The position numbers and the translations under genes were made by a program. From the NCBI GenBank assembly GCA_007570785.1, contig ML664174.1:2487504-2551503 (forward strand): a stretch of DNA of 64,000 nucleotides, given 5' to 3'. This document shows, in pieces, positions 57,952 to 64,000 of the stretch. This stretch comes from Antilocapra americana (lineage: Eukaryota > Chordata > Mammalia > Artiodactyla > Antilocapridae). Below the pieces are notes generated by a model that saw nothing but the letters and a program-made list of their open reading frames with translations, searched no databases and had not been told where the DNA came from. Every line of letters begins with the position of its first letter. The stretch's first letter is position 1.

Positions 57952-59695
57952 CAGTTCAGTTGCTCAGTCGTGTCTGACTCTTTGCAACCCCATGAATCGC
58001 AGCACACCAGGCCTCCCTGTCCATCACCAACTCCCAGAGTCCACCCAAACCCATGTCCTTCGAATCGGTGATGCCATCCAGCCATCTCATCGTCTGTCAT
58101 CCCCTTTTCCTCCTGCCCCCAATCCTTCCCAGCATTAGGGTTTTTTCCAATGAGTCAACTCTTGGCATGAGGTGGCCAAAGTATTGGAGTTTCAGCTTCA
58201 ACATCAGTCCTTCCAATGAACACCCAGGACTGATCTCCTTTAGGATGGACTGGTTGGATCTTCTTGCAGTCCAAGGGACTCTCAAGAGTCTTCTCCAACA
58301 CCACAGTTCAAAAGCATCAATTCTTCAGTGCTCAGCTTCCTTCACCATCCAACTCTCACATCCATACATGACTACTGGAAAAACCATAGCCTTGACTAGA
58401 TGGACCTTTGCTGACAAAATAATGTCTCTGCTTTTCAATATGCTATCTAGGTTGGTCATAAATTTCCTTCCGAGGAGTAAGTGTCTTTTAATTTTATGGA
58501 TGCAATCACCATCTGCAGTGATTTTGGAGCCCCAAAAAATAAAGTCTCTCACTGTTTCCACTGTTTCCCCATCTATTTCCCATGAAGTGATGGGACCAGA
58601 TGCCATGATCTTAGCTTATGTTGAGCTTTAAGGCAACTTTTTCACTCTCCTCTTTCACTTTCCTCAAGAGGCTCTTTAGTTCTTCTTCACTTTCTGCCAT
58701 AAGGGTGGTGTCATCTGCATATCTGAAGTTATAGATATTTCTCCCAGCAATCTTGATTCCAGCTTGTGCTTCTTCCAGGCCAGCATTTCTCATGATGTAC
58801 TCTGCATATAAGTTAAATAAGCAGGGTGACAATATACAGCCTTGATGTACTCTTTTTCCTATTTGGAACCAGTCTGTTGTTCCATGTCCAGTTCTAACTG
58901 TTGCTTCCTGACCTGCATACAGGTTTCTCAAGAGACAGGTCAGGTGGTCTGATATTCCCATCTCTTTCAGAATTTTCCACAGTTTATTGTGATCCACACA
59001 GTCAAAGGCTTTGGCATAGTCAATAAAGCAGAAATAGATGTTTTTCTGGAGCTCTTGCTTTTTTGCATTCTTTGGCATTGTCTTTCTTTGGGACTGGAAT
59101 GAAAACTGACCTTTTCCAGTCCTGTGGCCACTGCTGAGTTTTCCATATTTGCTGATATATTGAGTGCAGCACTTTTACAGCATTATCTTTTAGGATTTGA
59201 AATAGTTCAACTGGAATTCCATCACCTCCACTAGCTTTGCTCATAGTGATGCTTCCTAAGGCCCACTTGACTTCACATTCCAGGATTCTAGCTCTAGGTG
59301 AGTAGTCACACCATCGTGATTATCTGGGTCATGAAGATCTTTTTTGTATAGTTCTTCTGTGTATTCTTGCCACCTCTTCTTAATATCTTCTGCTTCTGTT
59401 AGGTCCATACCATTTCTCTCTTTTTATTGAGCCCATCTTTGCATCAAATGTTCCCTTGGAATCTCTAATTTTCTTGAAGAGATCTCTAGTCTTTCCCATT
59501 CTGTTGTTTTCTCTATTTCTTTGCATTGATTGCTGAGGAAGGCTTTCTTATCTCTCCTTGATATTCTTTGGAACTCTGTATTCAGATGAGAATATCTTTC
59601 CTTTTCTCCTTTGCTTTTTGCTTCTCTTCTTTTCACAGCTATTTGTAAGGCCTCCTCAAATATGCACAAAAGTATGGCGGCTGCGATGGACCGCG
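57952..59695 (-). mobile_element. BovB (RTE-type) LINE, 5'-truncated, internally deleted, antisense
   Basis: This is the largest mobile element in the window, 1.74 kb. On the minus strand it encodes, in broken frames, part of the RTE ORF2 protein, which in an intact element is an endonuclease plus reverse transcriptase. Visible landmarks include FIDYAKAFDCVDHNKLW (motif around the first catalytic Asp), GCILSPCLFNLY and the catalytic YADD box at 58710-58721. The endonuclease domain is absent because of 5' truncation. Near 59070 the reading jumps from the KECKKA segment to QKNIYFCF, which looks like an internal deletion of several dozen residues of the early RT domain. A stop interrupts the frame near 58611. 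Flanking repeats TAGGTATTGGTCT (57939-57951) and TAGGTATTGATCT (59696-59708) mark the insertion. It cannot be active. Confidence 0.95.
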
Positions 59696-59708
59696 TAGGT
59701 ATTGATCT

Positions 59709-62204
59709 AGGAATGGGCTATTTTAGTGGAAGAGTTGCCAGAAATTCTAGCCGAACTAACTGATTATTTAAATTTCCTTCTTAGTTTCTTTCACTCTGAG
59801 TATCAGCTGGCAAACTTTAGAAGGCTTGTTTTGTCCAACCAGATGGACAAAATTCGGATCAATAATATCTCTAAAAATAGTGTCGATGAGTGGCATAGGC
59901 AGAGTCATAGCTTCGTGGATAGTAGAGTCCTATCCTTTCATTAGTATGTTGGAAAACTAATGTGTTAGAGGCAAAGTGACTTGTCTCAGGGACTCAGATG
60001 CTGCATCATATCTAAAACTGTGGTACTTGCTCCATGAGGGCAGGTTTTGATTTTCCCACTGCTGTATCCCCAGTGCCTAGAAGAGTGCCTGCCACATTAA
60101 TTTAGTAAAAAATACTGTTGAGGGAATGAGCAAATGAATAAATTATCTTTGGTCCTCAGCTGCAGTGACTAATTAGAGGCACCGGATTCATTACTGTGGT
60201 TCTTGACATCTTTCTGGTGCCTTGGGCCCAACCTGGGCCAGTCACAAAAGTTATATAAAACCAGGTCAAGGCTGACCAACCCCCTGATTTTGCTTTACAA
60301 AGACCAACTGCAGGTTTATAGATGAAACTACTCAGACCACACTTGGCCATAAAAACTTGGGGGAATTTCTAGGGCCATTTGAGAATGACACCATGAAGCC
60401 CTTAGTGGTTTAGCCCATTAAAAGTGCTCCTAATATTCTTGCATAAATATGTTTTCTATGACTATTGATGACAATGATTGAAGTTACAGTCTCTATGGCT
60501 TGCTTCCAGTGTGGCACCTGTGTGCCTGGAGGTTGACAGCTTTGAGAGAGTATAAGCAGACCTCTAAGAAGGGTTGAACTTGCTGATCGTAGTGTTTTAG
60601 CCGAGCAAAGGCAGCCATGGCATACCTCATCATTTATTTTGGGTGTGTTTTTGTTACTTTGGTCTTATCCTTTCTACTCTCTTTCTCCTCTTCATCCTTG
60701 TTGAAGGACATCAAAATGATGAGAAAAAGGGAGCCATGCAGATGTCTCTGGAATGCTATTGTGGTCATTGATTTGTAGATGTCCTAGTATTAGAAGTAAT
60801 ATCTGTGGCAGATGAAAGATGAACCTGAGACCATTGCAGAAGGTTTACAAAGAAGGGCTGGAGAAGCAATCTATATGGGGAATCAGTGCCTGGGTGAAAG
60901 CTTGTCACAATACAGGTGCACAAAGTTTGAATTCTTAACTGCTTAGAATTGGTCTCCATCCCCCTTTACAGACTAAGTATAAAGATTCAAAGCCTCATTC
61001 CCTCCTCTTGACAGACTGGGTCTCAAAGTGGAGGGGGATTGAAAGAGAAGGAGAGAAGGGAGAGACAGAGACAGAGACAGGGAAGGAGAGAGAGAGAGAA
61101 TAAGGGAAAATGAATGGATCTGATGGAGTGAGATGGTTTCCCAAGGTGAGCTAGTAATATTTTTTTCTTCTCAAATTACTCTTTAGCATGGATAATTCAG
61201 ATTTGACTGCACTGTGCATGAATTCTTCATAGCCAAAGCTTATATATTTTTGCAATATGTAAATATTAGAATTTGTTTGTGTGTATGAATATAGAGAACT
61301 GCTAGAAGTTTGAGCCAAATTATTTTCTAATGAATGCTTATGGAGACTTGTTTTTGGTGCTATTTCATATTGGAATTGATCCTACATATTTTACATAATA
61401 TGACTTCTATAAACCAGGCATGAGACAGAGGAACACAAATTTGAATTTTGCAGTTACTTGCCTGAGAACCAGGGATATTTAGGTTTTCCTTTCCTGAGAA
61501 ATTAGTTTTTAAGAGTTCAACATTGATAAATAAGGTAATAAAATATAATTGGATGTTTATAATTTCACAATGAATAAATAATAGACCATGCTACTTCCAC
61601 AGTTATTTGTATCTGTTTTATTTATGTTTTCAGCAAATACCTGGTGAGATAATTTTTTTTCCTGGAGCTCTAATTTAATCAGTGATGTGGCTTAGCCTAG
61701 TCCAAATTAAATATTGGCAATAATGAAATAAAAAACTCTTTTAATAAGGATCATAATGTAAGAGACACATGTCATAGTAGTTTGCAGATTTCTTTTTGCC
61801 CAGAGTTTGTTGAAAATGAACTATGTTTCTCACTGTGCTGAGTACCTATCGAGTGACACTGACTGGTAACTTCTCTTAGTGGCTAAGTCACAACTGTAAT
61901 ATGAACTCAATCAACAAGGTATATTTAGATATTTTCACCCCTAAAATGTTGCAAATATCCATATGTGTGGGTAGCTGTGTATGAGCATGTGTGGAAGTAG
62001 GCAGCTGTGAATATAAAACTAAAACTGATTTTACCTGGTTATTTGTCTGTGTGCCTTCTCATTCAAATACCACAATTCCTGTTCACTGTCCCTGGAACAT
62101 TCTTCGCGTCTATGCACGTAGGCTCTGGAGAGACATGAGTCGTGTCCTTCAGGGGCACGGGGGCATTTCCTGCTTTCAGATGCCTGCCTTCTCTTTCTCT
62201 TTTA
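59709..62204. other. Unique AT-rich sequence with minor repeat traces
   Basis: An L2-like 3' end lies at about 60030-60140 ('tccatgagggcaggttttga', 'cccagtgcctagaagagtgc') and a GA-rich tract at 61036-61105. No exon is recognised. Confidence 0.5.
61036..61105. repeat. GA-rich purine tract
   Basis: GAGA/GACAGA units, low complexity. Confidence 0.9.
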
Positions 62205-62610
62205 AAAAATTACTTTTTATTGGAGTACAGTCACTTTACAAAATGTTGTATTAGTTTCTAAGCGAAGTGAATCACCTGTACATATACATACATCCCCTCT
62301 TTTGGGGATTTCCTTTCCATTTAGGTCACCACAGAACACTGAATAGAGCTCCCTGAGCTTCGCGGTCGGTTCTCATTAACTATCTGTTTTATACATAGTA
62401 TCAATAGTATATGTATGTCATCCCAATCTCCCAATTCATCCCACTTCTTCTTTCCCTTCTTTGTATTCATAAATTTGTTCTCTATGTCTGTGTGTCTATT
62501 TCTGTTTTGCAAATAAGATAACCTACACCTTTTTTCTAAGATCCCACCTATAGCATCAGTACACGACATTTGTTTTTCTGACCTACTTCACTCCGGGTGA
62601 CAGTCTCTCC
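62205..62610 (-). mobile_element. Artiodactyl L1 3' region, antisense
   Basis: 'ttttattggagtacagtcac', 'aaatgttgtattagtttcta', 'ccatttaggtcaccacagaa', 'tctatgtctgtgtgtctatt' and 'acttcactccgggtgacag' follow the antisense 3' series of cetartiodactyl L1 elements. Confidence 0.85.
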
Positions 62611-62865
62611 TACCTTCTTTTTTCCCCTGAGTTAGGGAGACTGTGATTTCATACATGCCAACCTCATGAACAGTCTTCTTTCTGAGAAACTTCTCACACC
62701 CCACCCGTTTCTGTTCTCTACCCAGCTGCTGAAATAGCACCCTGAAGCCAAATCTCTGTTGTCTGAAACCCCTGTCCAGAAGCTAGGTCTCTGGACATGG
62801 TGGCCAGGGGTTACATTTTCTGTTTCAGCTTGTAGGGAAGAGTGAGGTCCGTTTTGGAAGGTGGT

Positions 62866-63089
62866 AGGGTTCCCCAGGTGGCGCTAGTGGTAAAGAAGCC
62901 ACCTGCCAATGCAGGAGATATAAGAAATGCAGATTTGATCCCTGGGTCAGGAAGATCCCCTAGAGGAGGGCATGGCAACCCACTCCAGTATTCTTGCCTG
63001 GAGAATCCCATGGACAGAGGAGCCTGACCGGCTACAGTCCATGGGGTTGCAAAGAGTTGGACATGACTGAAGTGACTTGCACAGCACAG
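62866..63089 (+). mobile_element. Bov-tA SINE, sense
   Basis: It starts AGGGTTCCCCAGGTGGCGCTAGTGG, a head variant with GCGCTAGTGG also seen in part at 56073, and ends in the BovB-derived tail 'gacttgcacagcacag'. Confidence 0.93.
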
Positions 63090-63589
63090 GGCTGGATTTA
63101 GAATGTCTCTTCATGCCAAGTTCACCACTGGACCAAGTACACTGGTGGGCAGATTTGTTGAACCCTCCTGATAGAACCAGTGTGGAGGAACACTTAGGAA
63201 GGGCCTTGTTTTTAATGATCTGGCTAAGATGATTCATGTATACCACCCTAGTTTCTAAATCCATTTTGGTAATTGGCATCTTATAAATGTCCTGTTGAAT
63301 CATCTCACCCTGGGGACCTCAGAAGGGATGTTACCCCTTCACTCCACACACATATTTGGTCATGTCTGACTCTTCGACTTCACTCCACTAGGATATTTGA
63401 ATAGCAATGCAGGTATTCCTTGCTTTAAGAAAACTGGAAATATGGAAAACTCAGATTTCCAAGCAAGCACATTAAAGAATGATTGTTAACTTTACAAAAG
63501 AGATAAGGACAGAAATCTTTAAGTAGTGAGTGACCATAAATTGCTTTATTGCTAGTGTGCCTCTATTTTGTGGCACCTTTGAACTGGAA

Positions 63590-63962
63590 GGGCTTCCCTG
63601 ATGGCTCAGCTGGTAAAATATCCACCTGCAATGCAGGAGACCCAGGTTCGATCCCTGGGTTGGGAAGATCCCCTGGAGAAGGGAAAGGCTACCTACTCCA
63701 GTATTCTGGCCTGGAGAATTCCAAGGACAGAGGAGCCTGGCGGGCTACAGGCCATCAGGTCGTAAGGAACTGGACATGACTGAGGGCTTCCCTTATGGCT
63801 CAGCTGGTAAAGAATCCACCTGCAATGTGGGAGACCTGGGTTTAATCCTTGGATTGGGAAGATCCCCTGGAGAAGGGAAAGGCTACCCACTCCAGTATTC
63901 TGGCCTGGAGAATTCCATAGTCCATGGGGTCACAAAGAGTCATACACAACCGAGCGACTATC
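63590..63962 (+). mobile_element. Two Bov-tA units in tandem, sense, one target duplication
   Basis: The first unit runs 63590-63783 and the second 63784-63962. Flanking CCTTTGAACTGGAA (63576-63589) and CCTTTGGATTGGAA (63963-63976) enclose both. The second unit lacks the central 'acagaggagcctggcgggct' segment. Confidence 0.9.
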
Positions 63963-64000
63963 CCTTTGGATTGGAAAGACTATTGCCGACTTACTTCTAA

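Noticed and set aside
58053..58631. + strand open frame of 192 codons
   Set aside because: It is the antisense shadow of the BovB ORF2 on the opposite strand.
23662..64000. Search for the DPF3b exons that complete PHD1 and encode PHD2
   Set aside because: Reading for the expected continuation after CADCGRSG (HPTC with its Cys/His spacing) gave no segment with matching splice sites. The exons are probably beyond the right edge. Short exons could be missed by eye.
1..64000. CRISPR arrays, prokaryotic operons or phage-like modules
   Set aside because: Repeat spacing, splice sites and transposon content are those of a ruminant nuclear genome. The dispersed similar segments are SINEs, not arrays.

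Overview
This window is ruminant genomic DNA, most likely from a bovid. It carries many Bov-tA SINEs (tRNA-Glu-like head joined to a BovB-derived tail), BovB (RTE-type) LINE fragments, CHR-type cetartiodactyl SINEs, ruminant L1 3' ends and a short mariner relic, on a background of older mammalian MIR, L2, MLT1 and L1M repeats. Coding density is very low, as expected inside a large vertebrate gene.

The only gene I can recognise is DPF3 (double PHD fingers 3, BAF45C), a subunit of the BAF chromatin-remodelling complex, on the + strand. Three of its exons are visible. The exon at 756-893 encodes most of the C2H2 zinc finger. The exon at 20455-20583 encodes the first half of PHD finger 1. The exon at 23459-23661 is the alternative terminal exon of the short isoform DPF3a. 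Splice sites and codon phases agree across all three (phase 1 at each junction). The remaining double-PHD exons of the long isoform DPF3b were not found and probably lie beyond the right edge, so most of 23.7-64 kb should be DPF3b intron. A possible additional, phase-compatible terminal exon is at 31938-32179, followed by an AT-rich stretch with several AATAAA signals.

Layout: 1-755 is the intron before the zinc-finger exon. 894-20454 is a 19.6 kb intron holding about seven Bov-tA copies, three CHR SINEs, two BovB 3' fragments, two MLT1 relics and two unique segments with regulatory-looking motifs: a perfect palindromic X-box at 14792-14805 and a MEF2 site at 16045-16054. 19.8-28.1 kb, around the PHD1 and DPF3a exons, has almost no young SINEs. 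28.4-34.9 kb is again SINE-poor and contains the candidate extra exon and a CArG/GATA motif cluster. From 34.9 kb to the end, young SINEs are frequent, and a 1.7 kb antisense BovB copy with a broken reverse transcriptase lies at 57.95-59.70 kb.

No RNA gene, CRISPR array or bacterial-type system is present. Almost all long open frames are chance frames or lie within repeats.
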